From Ensifer canadensis (GTDB lineage Bacteria > Pseudomonadota > Alphaproteobacteria > Rhizobiales > Rhizobiaceae): a stretch of 64,000 nt of DNA. Location: the NCBI RefSeq assembly GCF_017488845.2, contig NZ_CP083370.1, positions 2,480,001-2,544,000 of the forward strand, in the 5' to 3' direction. The translations under genes and the position numbers were made by a program. The notes under the pieces are model-generated. The model did no database searches. It saw only the letters and a program-made list of their open reading frames with translations, and was not told where the DNA came from. Positions 24,953 to 34,823 of the stretch are shown here, in pieces. Numbering within the stretch: the first letter of the stretch is position 1; each line of letters opens with the position of its first letter.

Positions 24953-26191
24953 ATGATACGCGAGTTCGAGCATCATCCGACACTCATTCACAACAACCGG
25001 TTGCCAGCCATGCTTCGTGACTTCTCGCTCCAGAGCCTCTTCATGGGTCTCTTGATCGCCTTTGTCGGCTTCGCCAGCTCCTTCGCCGTCGTCCTTCACG
25101 GCCTTGGCGGCGTCGGTGCGACAGAAGCACAGGCCGCATCCGGGCTGATGGCGCTGTCGATCTCGATGGGCGTATGCGCCGTCATCCTCAGTGCCGTGAC
25201 CCGGCTGCCGGTCAGCGTCGCCTGGTCGACGCCTGGTGCCGCGCTGCTCGCCAGTTCCGGCATGGTCGAGGGCGGCTTCAACGCCGCGGTCGGTGCCTTC
25301 CTCGTCTGCGGCCTGCTCATCGTTATTGCCGGCCTCTGGAAGCCGCTCGGCCGCATGGTCTCGTCCATTCCGGCGACACTGGCAAATGCCATGCTGGCCG
25401 GCGTCCTGCTCAGCCTTTGCTTTGCCCCGGTCAAGGCGATCGGCTTCAATCCGCTGTTCGGCCTGCCGATCCTCTTGGCCTGGGCGATCGTCGGCAGCGT
25501 CAACAAGCTCTATGCGGTGCCGGCCGCCCTGCTCGCCTTCGTGCTGGTGATCGCCTTTGGCGTCGAAATGCCTGCTGATGCCCTGGCCGAGCTGTCTTCG
25601 GCTCTGGTGCCGCGGCCGGAATTCGTGATGCCCGCCTTCACGACGCCTGCGATGATCAGCATCGCGCTGCCGCTGTTCATCGTTACAATGGCGTCGCAGA
25701 ACATTCCCGGCATCGCCGTCATGAAGGTCAATGACTATAACCCCACCCCCGGCCCGCTGTTCGCGACGACCGGCCTGTTTTCGATGCTGAGCGCGCCCTT
25801 CGGCGGCCATGCGGTCAACCTTGCGGCGATCACGGCGGCCATGGGTGCCGGCGCCGACAGCCATCCGGATCCGGCGCGACGCTACTGGTCGACGATCAAT
25901 GCCGGCATCTTCTATGTCATCTTCGGCCTGCTCGCCGGCGCGGTCACCACCTTCGTCAGCCTCGCACCATCGGTGCTGATCGAGGCAGTCGCCGGTCTTG
26001 CGCTTGTCGGCGCCTTTGCCGGCTCCGCCATGGCGGCCTTCACCGACGCCAGGACACGCGAGGCGGCCGCAATCACCTTCCTGGTCACCGCCTCCGGCGT
26101 CAGCTTCGGCGGCGTTTCGGGCGCCTTCTGGGGGCTGATCGCCGGTGGCCTGATGCTGGCGCTGGCGCGCTTCACGCGCAAAAAGGCCTGA
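24953..26191 (+). CDS. BenE-type benzoate/H+ symporter family transporter
   Basis: The 412-residue inner-membrane protein has about 12 hydrophobic segments and the BenE core: DFSLQSLFMGLLIAFVGFASSF, SWSTPGAALL-like AWSTPGAALLASSG, and NIPGIAVMKVNDYNP followed by FGGHAVNLAAITAAMGAG. The family is annotated for benzoate uptake, but the substrate here is unknown because no benzoate-degradation genes are nearby. The start is uncertain: ATG 24953 has GGCGGA upstream, while ATG 25010 (MLRDFSLQ) fits the family start better. The 3' end abuts a repeat. Confidence 0.85.
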   Translation: MIREFEHHPTLIHNNRLPAMLRDFSLQSLFMGLLIAFVGFASSFAVVLHGLGGVGATEAQAASGLMALSISMGVCAVILSAVTRLPVSVAWSTPGAALLASSGMVEGGFNAAVGAFLVCGLLIVIAGLWKPLGRMVSSIPATLANAMLAGVLLSLCFAPVKAIGFNPLFGLPILLAWAIVGSVNKLYAVPAALLAFVLVIAFGVEMPADALAELSSALVPRPEFVMPAFTTPAMISIALPLFIVTMASQNIPGIAVMKVNDYNPTPGPLFATTGLFSMLSAPFGGHAVNLAAITAAMGAGADSHPDPARRYWSTINAGIFYVIFGLLAGAVTTFVSLAPSVLIEAVAGLALVGAFAGSAMAAFTDARTREAAAITFLVTASGVSFGGVSGAFWGLIAGGLMLALARFTRKKA

Positions 26192-26271
26192 GCGCGACGC
26201 GCCTTCGCACTTTGATTTCACGCAAGTCGTTATCGCAAAACCGCTGTGCACTCTGCGCCACATGCTTTAAA
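26190..26271. repeat. RIME1-like repeat, reverse orientation
   Basis: AGCGCGACGCGC..CACGCAAGTCGTTATCGCAAAACCGCTGTGCACT..CACATGCTTTA is the reverse complement of the element at 8646. Its first bases overlap the TGA stop of the transporter gene. Confidence 0.75.
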
Positions 26272-26284
26272 ACCGCGGCAAAGC

Positions 26285-26313
26285 TTGCATTTGCGGGTGA
26301 TCTCGTCTATGCA
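26285..26313 (+). promoter_or_regulatory. Candidate rplY promoter
   Basis: TTGCAT (26285-26290), a 17-base spacer, and TATGCA (26308-26313) fit a rhizobial sigma70 promoter. It would give a leader of about 105 bases before rplY. Confidence 0.5.
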
Positions 26314-26350
26314 CCGCCCGTCCGCGTAGACACCCTTGGAGGCAACGCGG

Positions 26351-26428
26351 ATGAAGCCCATGCGGCTTCGGTTTTTCCGCATTGCGGATGAACTCTCCAG
26401 AATTAGACATAGAAAGGTCTACCTATGA
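26351..26428 (+). CDS. 25-residue leader ORF overlapping rplY
   Basis: ATG at 26351 follows GGAGG with an 8-base spacer. It opens a 25-codon frame encoding an Arg-rich peptide ([17 protein letters not shown].., six Arg in total). Its TGA overlaps the rplY ATG in an ATGA junction. A hairpin GAAGCC/GGCTTC followed by GGTTTTT lies inside the ORF. I do not recognise it as a described leader peptide. Translational coupling or attenuation is inferred. Confidence 0.45.
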   Translation: MKPMRLRFFRIADELSRIRHRKVYL

Positions 26429-27033
26429 GCCACGCAACTTATGAGCTCAAGGCCGAGACGCGCGAACGGGTTGGTAAGGGGTCCTCCCGTGAACTCCGTC
26501 GCAACGGTCTTATCCCAGCTGTCATCTACGGTGACAAGCAGGCCCCCATTTCGATCGCGCTGTCCACCAAGGACGTGACGATGAAGATCCACGCCGGCGG
26601 TTTCATGACCACCGTTGCGGTCATCGACGTCAACGGCGAAAAGATCCGCGTCCTGCCGAAGGACTACCAGCTGGATCCGGTCCGCGACTTCACCATGCAC
26701 GTTGACTTCCTGCGCGTCTCCAAGGACAGCAAGGTCACCGTTCAGGTTCCGGTTCACTTCGTCAACGAAGAGAAGTCCCCGGGCCTCAAGGCCGGCGGCG
26801 TTCTCAACATCGTTCGCCACGAAGTCGAACTGGCCGTTGCTGCCGACGACATTCCGGAATTCCTGACCGTTGACCTGTCGGGTCACAAGGTCGGCGACGC
26901 GATCCACATCTCCAACATCAAGCTGCCGAAGGGCGCGACCCCGGTCATCACCGACCGCGACTTCACGGTTGCCACGATCGCTGCTCCGGCTGGCGGTCTG
27001 AAGGAAGAAGAAGAAGGCGAAGCAGAAGCCTGA
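26425..27033 (+). CDS. rplY: 50S ribosomal protein L25 (long, CTC form)
   Basis: The 202-residue protein has the N-terminal 5S-rRNA-binding L25 domain (about 1-95, [26 protein letters not shown]) and the C-terminal TL5/CTC domain (about 100-190), then an acidic tail EEEEGEAEA. It is a large-subunit protein and general-stress homologue. The start overlaps the stop of an upstream 25-codon ORF in ATGA. A clear intrinsic terminator follows. Confidence 0.95.
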   Translation: MSHATYELKAETRERVGKGSSRELRRNGLIPAVIYGDKQAPISIALSTKDVTMKIHAGGFMTTVAVIDVNGEKIRVLPKDYQLDPVRDFTMHVDFLRVSKDSKVTVQVPVHFVNEEKSPGLKAGGVLNIVRHEVELAVAADDIPEFLTVDLSGHKVGDAIHISNIKLPKGATPVITDRDFTVATIAAPAGGLKEEEEGEAEA

Positions 27034-27091
27034 TTCACCTTGAGGTGAAGCGGCGATCCGGCATCGGCCGGATACCCTGCGGTACCCATTG

Positions 27092-27125
27092 AAAGGCCCG
27101 CCCCGTCAAACGAGGCGGGCCTTTT
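27092..27125 (+). terminator. Intrinsic terminator of rplY
   Basis: The 11-bp stem AAAGGCCCGCC/GGCGGGCCTTT, with an 11-base loop and TTTT end, lies about 60 bases after the rplY stop. Confidence 0.9.
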
Positions 27126-27307
27126 GCGTTGAACGCACCGGTTGCCGCCGTGCTGTCCCTGTCCTGCAATCGAGCAGGCTTCCTCACGAATTGTCACGTA
27201 GCAATTTCAGCAACATTTAAGGTTTTGATGATGTTCTTGCGCCGGGGAAATTTGTAAGCAAGCGTCTAAAGAGAATCCGAAATGACACGAGTGGCAACGC
27301 CTGGGGG

Positions 27308-29688
27308 ATGCGTCCAGTGATGCATTCCGTCGAGAACCGATTTATTGCGATTGTCTGCGGTGCAATGCTGGTTTTCGTTGCCCCACTCTTCGTGCTCTTC
27401 CTCAGCATCTCCAGCGAACGCGCCGCCCGTGAGCGCCTGCACAACATCGAGCTTCTGATGGGCGCAAGCGCCGAAGCGTTGGGCAAGCCGATCTGGGATT
27501 TCGACAGCGACGGCATCAAGCGCATCGCCCGCTCGCTGATGAACGACACCGATATCGTCGCTGTCACCATCCGCGACACCTCCGGCTCGACCTCGCGCAG
27601 ATGCCCTCCGGCGGCCTCGGCATCGACAGCGACAGCCGCAGCCTGAAAACACCCATTTCCTACGACTCGATCGACGGCATCAAGGAAATCGGCAGCATCG
27701 AAGTGCGCGCGCCGACACCCGGCCTGCTATCGCAGTTCAGCAAGGACGAGCTGGCTATCCTCGCCATCCTGCTGATTGCCGTAGCCACCGTCTTTGCCGC
27801 CGCGCTCATCGGCAACCGCTTCACCGTCATTCGCCCACTGATGCGCTTGACGTCCGCCATAGAGGCGACCCGGCGCCTGGGCTCGCGCCACCGGGTCGAT
27901 TGGACCTCGGACGACGAAATGGGCGCGCTGGCTGCCAATTTCAACGAGATGCAGGACCGGCTCGAGCGTGAGTCGATGGAGTTGAAGAGCGCGCATGAGC
28001 GCGCCACCGACATCTACAACCTGACCCCGGCGATGCTGTTCTCGCTCGACACCGACAACCGCCTCTGCGCCGTCAGCGATTACTGGCTGCTGGCAACCGG
28101 CTATCACCGCGAACAGGTGATCGGCGAGGATTTCACCGATTTCATCGACCCGCACTGGCACGAGACCTACCGCAGCCACGCCAAGGCGATTGCCGTCGGC
28201 GACCACGACATCTGCGAGGTCACAGTCCCCTTCCGCAAAGCAGACGGCGCGTTCATGACCGTGCTGATCCTGGAGACGGAAACGGCCGGCGATGGCGACC
28301 TGTCGCTATCCGTCATGACCGACGTCACCGCGTTGAAGCAGGCCGAAAGCCGCAACCATGCCCAGGCGATCACCGATCACCTCACCGGCCTTCTCAACCG
28401 CCAGGGCTTCGAGGCGGCACTCGACGAGGCGATCGTCACCGCCGATGCCTGCGGCATCCAGGTCGGCTGCCTGTTCATCGACCTCGACCGCTTCAAGTGG
28501 ATCAACGACAATTTCGGCCATGCCGCCGGCGACGAGGTTCTGCGCCACACGGTCGAGCTGATCCGCGCAACCCTGCGCCCTGACGATGTCATGTCACGCC
28601 TCGGCGGTGACGAGTTCGCGATCCTGGTATCGGATAAGGACGTCGCCACTCTTGCGTCTGAAATCGGCGAGCGCATCGTCAGTGCCCTGCGCGAGCCGAT
28701 GCCGATTGCCGGCAACGAACTTTTCGTCAGCGCCAGCGTCGGCATCTCCGTTTATCCCGAGCACGCCGAGAATGCTTCGGACCTGCTGCTCAACGCCGAC
28801 ATGGCGATGTATGCGCGCAAACGCGACGGCAAGAACGGTCTGCAGGTCTTCGACGCCAGCATGCTCGATGCCGCGCGCGAGCGCCACGAGATCGAACAGT
28901 GCATCGAAGCGGCCCTCAAGGACGATCACTTCGAGGCGTGGCTGCAGCCGATCGTCAGCCTCAGCGACGGCCAGATCGCCGGCTTCGAGGCCTTGATGCG
29001 CCTCAACCACCCGGAAAAGGGCGTGATGCCGCCGGGCAAGATCATCGGCATTGCCGAGGAAACGGGAACGATCGCCCGCATCGGCGATTGCATTCTCGAA
29101 AAGGCTATCCGGCATCTGGCTGATATCTCCGCCCTCGACGGCACGCAGAACACCTATCTCGCGGTAAACTTCTCGCCGCTGCAGTTCGAGCTTACGCTGC
29201 CGCACAAGCTCGCGGCCCTGCTCCTCAAACACCATATTTCGCCGAACCGGATCGTCATCGAAATCACCGAGGCGGTGCTGATGCTCGACAATCCGGAAGT
29301 GCACGCGGTGCTGAAGCAGCTCAACGAGTTCGGCTGCCGGATCGCGCTCGACGATTTCGGAACGGGCTACTCGTCGCTGAGCTACCTCAACCGCTTCCCG
29401 GTCGACATCGTCAAGGTCGACCAGTCCTTCACCCGTTCGCTCAGCTCCGGCACCGCCGATATCCGCCGCAAGAGCCGGATGCTGATCAAGGGCATCCGCA
29501 CGATCTCGCACCAGATGGGCTGCACCGTGGTCGCGGAAGGCATCGAGACCAAGGAGCAGTGGCAACTCCTGCGCAAGCTTGGTGTGGATTGTGGGCAGGG
29601 TTATCTTTTCAGCCGCCCCATGCCGATCGGCAAGATGCTGGCCATGCTGGAGAGCGATTCCGAAGTCAAGGCCAACATCCAGGCATAA
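27308..29688 (+). pseudogene. Membrane GGDEF-EAL (c-di-GMP) protein interrupted by a frameshift
   Basis: Two adjoining frames make one gene. The first (27308-27646) gives an N-terminal helix and periplasmic sensor up to VTIRDTSG. The second (27601-29688, no ribosome-binding site) continues with DLAQMPSGGLG, a second helix, HAMP, PAS, GGDEF (RLGGDEFAIL) and EAL (GFEALMRL, DDFGTGYSSL, AEGIETKEQ) domains. Joining them needs one extra base near 27586. Both catalytic domains look intact, so the break is either a recent mutation or a sequencing error. The product would make or degrade c-di-GMP. Confidence 0.8.
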
Positions 29689-29718
29689 CGGCCAGACACT
29701 GGCGCGAAGGAGCAAGGC

Positions 29719-30453
29719 GTGAAAGAGCTGATCCTGGCATTGTTCCTCGGCCTTTCCACCGCCGCCGAAGCACAGACGATCAAATTCGTCACCGAGGACT
29801 ACCCGCCCTACAACTTCTCGACTTCGAGCGGCGCAAGCGGCGCCTCGGTCGAGCAGGTAACCGCGATCATGGAGGGGCTGAAGCTTCCCTATACGATCGA
29901 AGTCCTGCCCTGGGCGCGGGCCTACATGCTGGCAGAAACCGATGCGTCCTATTGCGTCTTCACCACCGGCCGCAACACCGAGCGCGAAAAGCTGTTCCAG
30001 TGGGTGCAGCCGCTGCTCGTCGACCACATGATCATGGTCCGGCGCAAGGGATCTGACACCGCCCCCGGTTCGATCGATGCGGCAAAGCGGTTCACCATCG
30101 GCACCCAGCGGGAAGATTTTTCCGCCACCTACCTCACGGAACACGGCTTCGAGAAGATCGACTATGCGACCAATCTCGATTCGACGCTGAAGAAACTGAT
30201 CGGCGGCCGCATCGACCTGATGATGACATCGGAGAAGACCTTCGAAAGCATGCGTGCCGAGGGCAAGCCCGTCGAGGCGGCATTGATGCTGGAAGGAGAA
30301 TATTACGGCATCGCCTGCCATCGCGACATGGACAAGGAAACGGTCGAGAAGATGCAGCGCGAACTCGACCGCCTGATCGGCAACGGCACCCAGGATGCGA
30401 TCTTCGATCGTTACGGCGTTCGGCCGAGCGGAAGCGAACAGGCAACGAAATAA
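29719..30453 (+). CDS. Periplasmic solute-binding (family 3) protein
   Basis: The 244-residue protein starts with GTG after AAGGAG and has a short signal peptide (LILALFLGLSTAAEA). The SBP_bac_3 pattern follows: IKFVTEDYPPYNF, YTIEVLPWARAYMLAE, DSTLKKLIGGRIDLMM. No permease or ATPase genes are adjacent. It follows the GGDEF-EAL gene by 30 bases, so it may be a ligand-sensing partner rather than a transport component. That role is inference from position. Confidence 0.85.
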   Translation: MKELILALFLGLSTAAEAQTIKFVTEDYPPYNFSTSSGASGASVEQVTAIMEGLKLPYTIEVLPWARAYMLAETDASYCVFTTGRNTEREKLFQWVQPLLVDHMIMVRRKGSDTAPGSIDAAKRFTIGTQREDFSATYLTEHGFEKIDYATNLDSTLKKLIGGRIDLMMTSEKTFESMRAEGKPVEAALMLEGEYYGIACHRDMDKETVEKMQRELDRLIGNGTQDAIFDRYGVRPSGSEQATK

Positions 30454-30515
30454 GGATTGACTCTGATGGCGTTTCGCGCTCGTGAAGCGGGGAAAGCCCG
30501 ACGGAGCGTAACGAC

Positions 30516-31235
30516 ATGCTGATCATTGCAGGACTTGGCAATCCAGGTTCGAAATATGCCTCAAACCGCCACAATATCGGTTTCATGGCTGTCGACGTCA
30601 TCCATCGCCGCCATAACTTTTCCTCCTGGTCGAAGAAATTCAAGTCCGAGATCGCCGAGGGTGAAATCGGCGGCGAACGGGTTCTGCTGATGAAGCCGCA
30701 GACCTTCATGAACCTCTCCGGCGAGGCGGTCGGCGAAGCCATGCGCTTCCACAAGCTGCATCCGAAGGATATCACCGTCATCTATGACGAGCTGGATCTG
30801 CCGGCGGCAAAAGCCCGCATCAAGGTCGGCGGCGGCCACGGCGGCCACAACGGCATCAAATCGATCGACGCCCATTGCGGCAAGGAGTATCGCCGTCTGC
30901 GGCTCGGCATCGGCCATCCTGGCGTCAAGGACCTCGTCCACGCCCATGTGCTCGGCGATTTCGCCAAGGTCGACCAGACCTGGCTGGTGCCGCTGCTCGA
31001 CGCCATCGCCGACAATGCCGACATGCTGGTGCGCGGTGAGGACTCGCAGCTTCTGAACAAGATCGCGCTTGCGACCGGCGGCAAGCCGGACGAGGACAAG
31101 CCGCAGGCGCAAAAGAAGCAGGGCGCGCAATCCCATATCCATCAGGCGCGCAATTCGGCTCAGCCGAAGAAGCTGCCTACGAGCGGTCCGATGGCCGACA
31201 TGCTGAAGAAGCTGTTCGGCCCCAAGGGCGACTGA
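30516..31235 (+). CDS. pth: Peptidyl-tRNA hydrolase
   Basis: The 239-residue cytoplasmic enzyme releases peptides from drop-off peptidyl-tRNA. It has the Pth motifs [19 protein letters not shown] with the catalytic histidine, [36 protein letters not shown] and [16 protein letters not shown] Lys/Gln-rich extension of about 45 residues at the C-terminus is usual in rhizobia. The neighbours rplY, pth and ychF form a common translation-related neighbourhood. Confidence 0.96.
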   Translation: MLIIAGLGNPGSKYASNRHNIGFMAVDVIHRRHNFSSWSKKFKSEIAEGEIGGERVLLMKPQTFMNLSGEAVGEAMRFHKLHPKDITVIYDELDLPAAKARIKVGGGHGGHNGIKSIDAHCGKEYRRLRLGIGHPGVKDLVHAHVLGDFAKVDQTWLVPLLDAIADNADMLVRGEDSQLLNKIALATGGKPDEDKPQAQKKQGAQSHIHQARNSAQPKKLPTSGPMADMLKKLFGPKGD

Positions 31236-31238
31236 CAG

Positions 31239-31691
31239 GTGTCGCCCCTGCCCTTCGCGATCCGTGCGGCATCGGCAGACGATCTGCCGGGACTTCTTGC
31301 GCTTTATGGCGAACTGAACCCGGACGACCCTTCGCTCGACACAACCCTCGCCACCGATCGCTTTCAGGCAATCTTTGCACAACCCGGCATGACGGTCTTC
31401 ATCGGGTTTGCCGGCGATGTCGCCGCCGCATCGGTCACGTCGGTCGTCGTGCCGAACCTGACGCGGGGCGGCGCACCCTACGCTCTCATCGAAAACGTCG
31501 TCACTTCGGCCGCCTTTCGCAAGCGCGGCTTTGCCCGCGCTTTGATCCTGCATGCCATCGGCGATGCGTGGGCCGCCGGCTGCTACAAAGTCATGCTGCT
31601 GACGGGGTCGAAGGATCCCGCGACGCTGCGTTTCTACGAAAATTGTGGCTTCCGGCAGGACAAGACCGGCTATCAGATCCGCCGCCCCTGA
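31239..31691 (+). CDS. GNAT-family N-acetyltransferase
   Basis: The 150-residue single-domain protein has the acetyl-CoA-binding segment NVVTSAAFRKRGFARALILHAIGDA and the late strand VMLLTGSKDPATLRFYENCGF. The acceptor is unknown. It starts with GTG three bases after pth, so it is translationally linked to that gene. It converges on clpS with a 3-base gap. Confidence 0.87.
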   Translation: MSPLPFAIRAASADDLPGLLALYGELNPDDPSLDTTLATDRFQAIFAQPGMTVFIGFAGDVAAASVTSVVVPNLTRGGAPYALIENVVTSAAFRKRGFARALILHAIGDAWAAGCYKVMLLTGSKDPATLRFYENCGFRQDKTGYQIRRP

Positions 31692-31694
31692 CCG

Positions 31695-32006
31695 TCACTC
31701 CTCCGGCTCGGTCATGAACATCAGCGGGAAGCCGGCATCCTTGGCGAGGTCGGTCGCCTCCTTTGCCTTGGTCTCGGCGATATCGCGCACGCAGACGACA
31801 ACGACGGAAACCCCCATTTTGTGCGCCGTCATCATCACCCGGTAGCCCGCCTCCTCGCTCATATGGAACACGGCCTTCAGTACCATGACGACGAAGTCGC
31901 GCGGCGTGTAGTCGTCATTGACGAGAATGACCTTGTAGAGCTTCGGCCGCTCCAGCTTCGGTTTCGGCTTCAGCTTCGGTTTTGCGGCAAGATCGTCGTC
32001 ACTCAT
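31695..32006 (-). CDS. clpS: ATP-dependent Clp protease adaptor ClpS (ClpS2 type)
   Basis: The 103-residue adaptor hands N-end-rule substrates to ClpAP. It has a Lys/Pro-rich flexible N-terminus (KPKLKPKPKLERPKLYKV), the key LVNDDYTPRDFVVMVL motif and the ligand-pocket region AHKMGVSVVVV. The short form without the longer N-terminus suggests the ClpS2 paralogue of rhizobia. The start at 32006 was selected because upstream codons have no homology. clpA is not in the window. Confidence 0.93.
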   Translation of the reverse strand: MSDDDLAAKPKLKPKPKLERPKLYKVILVNDDYTPRDFVVMVLKAVFHMSEEAGYRVMMTAHKMGVSVVVVCVRDIAETKAKEATDLAKDAGFPLMFMTEPEE

Positions 32007-32210
32007 CGGAAATCCACCCGTTGATGACAGGAAGGCGGTCGCGGTTGGCCATCCGGCCCCAGGACGCTGCCACTCAATATCGTACGCCAGACACCGCCAA
32101 TCAAGCAAAAGCCCGCTCCTTCACCGCGCCGAAACGCGCGAAGGCTTGACCGTTCGGCTCCTTTATCCCATAGCCACGCCCAACGAATTCGAGAACGACA
32201 GGTTTTAGCC

Positions 32211-33314
32211 ATGGGCTTTAAATGCGGTATTGTCGGGCTGCCGAACGTCGGCAAGTCCACCCTCTTCAACGCACTCACCAAGACGGCGGCGGCTCAGGCT
32301 GCCAACTATCCGTTCTGCACGATCGAGCCGAACACCGGCGAAGTCGCGGTTCCCGATCCGCGCATGCGCAAGCTGGCCGACATTGCCAAGTCGAAGGAAA
32401 TCATCCCGACGCGCATCTCCTTCGTCGACATCGCCGGCCTGGTGCGCGGCGCGTCGAAGGGTGAAGGCCTCGGCAACCAGTTCCTCGCCAACATCCGCGA
32501 AGTGGATGCGGTGGTGCACGTGCTGCGCTGCTTCGAAGATGACGACATCACCCACGTCGAAGGCCGCATCAACCCGGTCGCCGATGCCGAGACGATCGAG
32601 ACCGAGCTGATGCTCGCCGACCTCGACAGCCTGGAGCGCCGCACCGAGCAGACCCGCAAGCGCGCCGGCGGCAAGGACAAGGATTCGGTGGCACAGCTGC
32701 CGATCATGGACGCGTCGCTGAAGCTGCTGCAGGACGGCAAGCCGGTGCGCACGCTGCTTGCCAAGCTTGATGCCGAAGAACTGCGCATTCTGCAGGGCCT
32801 CAATCTCCTGACCGCCCATCCCGTGCTTTACGTCTGCAACGTCGCGGAAAGCGATGCCGTCGACGGCAACGAGCACACCCGCGCGGTTGCCGAAATGGCA
32901 AAGACCCAAGGCGCTGAAAGCGTCGTGATTTCGGCGGCGATCGAATCCGAAGTGGCGCAGCTGCCGGAAGAGGAAGCCAAGGAGTTCCTGAGCGCGCTCG
33001 GTCTCGAGGAGGCTGGTCTCGACCGCCTGATCCGCGCCGGCTACAAGCTGCTCGATCTCATCACCTATTTCACGGTCGGTCCGAAGGAAACGCGCGCCTG
33101 GACGATCCCGCGCGGCACCAAGGCACCGCAGGCCGCCGGCGTCATCCACACCGACTTCGAGCGCGGCTTCATCCGTGCCAACACCATCGCCTTCGACGAT
33201 TACATTGCGCTCGGCGGCGAAGTCGGCGCCAAGGAAGCCGGCAAGGCCCGCGACGAAGGCAAGGAATATGTCGTCCAGGACGGCGACGTCATCCACTTCC
33301 GCTTCAACACGTAA
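32211..33314 (+). CDS. ychF: Redox-regulated ATPase YchF (OLA1 family)
   Basis: The 367-residue TRAFAC-class P-loop protein has GLPNVGKS at 9-16, FVDIAGLVRGASKGEGLGNQF for switch II, and NVAE in place of NKxD, which favours ATP over GTP. It ends with a TGS domain (EFKAWTIPRGTKAPQAAGVIH-like, DYIALGGEVGAKEAGKARDEGK). It binds ribosomes and is involved in stress responses. The length is typical. A RIME element follows. Confidence 0.96.
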   Translation: MGFKCGIVGLPNVGKSTLFNALTKTAAAQAANYPFCTIEPNTGEVAVPDPRMRKLADIAKSKEIIPTRISFVDIAGLVRGASKGEGLGNQFLANIREVDAVVHVLRCFEDDDITHVEGRINPVADAETIETELMLADLDSLERRTEQTRKRAGGKDKDSVAQLPIMDASLKLLQDGKPVRTLLAKLDAEELRILQGLNLLTAHPVLYVCNVAESDAVDGNEHTRAVAEMAKTQGAESVVISAAIESEVAQLPEEEAKEFLSALGLEEAGLDRLIRAGYKLLDLITYFTVGPKETRAWTIPRGTKAPQAAGVIHTDFERGFIRANTIAFDDYIALGGEVGAKEAGKARDEGKEYVVQDGDVIHFRFNT

Positions 33315-33353
33315 GACAATGAGATGAGGCGCGCTTCACGCGCGCAGCCATTG

Positions 33354-33458
33354 AAGCATGTCGCGCAAAAGTGTGCTGCGGTTTTGCGATAACGACATGC
33401 GCAAAGAACAAGAGCTTAAAGCGCAGAAAGCGATCTGAAAGATCGCAACGCGCGTTAC
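33354..33458. repeat. RIME1-like repeat between ychF and DUF2157 gene
   Basis: AAGCATGTCGCGCAAAAGTG..GCGGTTTTGCG..CGACATGCGCAAAG..TTAAAGCGCAGAAAGCG.. matches the element at 8646. It contains an extra AGCGATCTGAAAGATCGC-like dyad near the end. Confidence 0.8.
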
Positions 33459-33464
33459 CCGATA

Positions 33465-34577
33465 TTACGGCGCGGCATGCAACCGCGCCGTAATCACTTC
33501 CGGCAACAGGTTCATGACAATGCGCCGCAGCTTCTGCCAGAAAATGCCGATGAAAAGCACGGTGACGCCGACCGCCGCGAAGGCAACGAAGACGTAGTTG
33601 TCAAGCGACGCGCCGGTCTGGTTGAGCATCGTCCAGATCGCGCCTCCGAGCGACAACAGCCCTGAAGTGACGAAGGCGCGGCGGTCGATGACCAATCCGA
33701 CCAGCATGAACAGGGCAACGATCAGAATGGCGGCAATCGCCTGGCCAAGCCCGGCCTGCCCGTCCCACCACGTGCCGCGGCCGTTCGACACGAAGACCAG
33801 ACCGATCAGCGAGTAGAGCAATGCGGGCGCGGCGGCCAGATGCAGCCAGAACGCCGTATCGGAGCGCGCCGTCACACGCTGTGGATCGGAAACGTCGTAG
33901 CGCATGGCGGTCGCAAAGAGACCCAGGGCTCCGACAAGAACGGTGAGCGCGAGAAGCATGAAATGGTCGTCGTTGGCGAGGTCGATCCCCAAGCTCCTCT
34001 CGAAGGCAAGAAGGATCGCGACCACGCAGATGAGTGCGACCGACACCATCAGACCGGCCAGCGCCAGCGGAACGCGATAGCGCCAGTAGAACAGACCAAG
34101 CGGGATCGGGAACGCTGATAGATAGGCGAGTGCAAAGACCATCGGCTTCCAGGCATCATCATGCTCGCTCACGAACAACAGTGACGTCGTCCCGACCCAA
34201 TGCACGAGAGCAACCGTCAGCGCCACCGACGGCAGCGCCAGCCGCTGGCGCCGCACCAGGATTTCCGCGAGCCCAAGAATGACCGGCAGCGTTACGAATG
34301 GGCCGCCCAAGCCCCAGAGGCCGATCAGCACGACAACGACGCCGATCGTGATCAGGATATCGTGAAATCCCCTGACGAACCGCGGCTGTTCGCTGTCTTC
34401 GGCGGCGCGGGCATCGAACGCCGCATCGTCCCGGTCGGCGGCAGCATCCGGTGCCACCGGCCCGAAGCTGATGCCACGGTCAGCGAGATAGGCTTCGAGA
34501 TCGCTCACCTGACGGGCAGAGATGATCCCTTTTTCGGCAGCGCCTGCGAGCGCCCTGTTCAGTTCGGTCACGAGCAT
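33465..34577 (-). CDS. DUF2157 multi-pass membrane protein
   Basis: The 370-residue protein starts with a soluble DUF2157-like segment (LAGAAEKGIISARQVSDLEAYL). After an acidic linker (about 40-60) it has about ten transmembrane helices. The function is unknown. It is monocistronic, converging on ychF and diverging from the MaoC pair. Confidence 0.82.
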   Translation of the reverse strand: MLVTELNRALAGAAEKGIISARQVSDLEAYLADRGISFGPVAPDAAADRDDAAFDARAAEDSEQPRFVRGFHDILITIGVVVVLIGLWGLGGPFVTLPVILGLAEILVRRQRLALPSVALTVALVHWVGTTSLLFVSEHDDAWKPMVFALAYLSAFPIPLGLFYWRYRVPLALAGLMVSVALICVVAILLAFERSLGIDLANDDHFMLLALTVLVGALGLFATAMRYDVSDPQRVTARSDTAFWLHLAAAPALLYSLIGLVFVSNGRGTWWDGQAGLGQAIAAILIVALFMLVGLVIDRRAFVTSGLLSLGGAIWTMLNQTGASLDNYVFVAFAAVGVTVLFIGIFWQKLRRIVMNLLPEVITARLHAAP

Positions 34578-34736
34578 TCCTCAATCAAAAGCCGGTCGAT
34601 ACACCCATAAATCAGGTGGTTGCATGAACAATCGGCATGCGCAACCTGGAAATTCCACGATACGGTGGCATCAACCGACACGAGAGCGCCACAGGTCAGA
34701 GATGACGAATGAGGCACGCTCTAACGTTTGAAAGCC

Positions 34737-34786
34737 ACTGCTTAATTTCCCGCTTAAATCGATTCCGGTTTGAGAAATTATGCAGT
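34737..34786. repeat. RIME2-like palindromic repeat
   Basis: ACTGCTTAATTTC (34737-34749) and GAAATTATGCAGT (34774-34786) are inverted with one mismatch around CGCTTAAATCGATTCCGG. This is the same family as 20406-20453. Confidence 0.7.
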
Positions 34787-34823
34787 ACGTAAAGCGTCAG
34801 CAAATCAGACGGGACAACTCAGC

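Noticed and set aside
24659..26263. Long antisense frame (534 codons) over the BenE-type gene
   Set aside because: Composition is typical of an antisense shadow (His/Asp/Arg-rich, no domain). The plus-strand gene has clear transmembrane motifs.
28594..30321. Antisense frame (575 codons) over the GGDEF-EAL and solute-binding genes
   Set aside because: It spans two genes and their spacer, has no recognised domain and has no ribosome-binding site.
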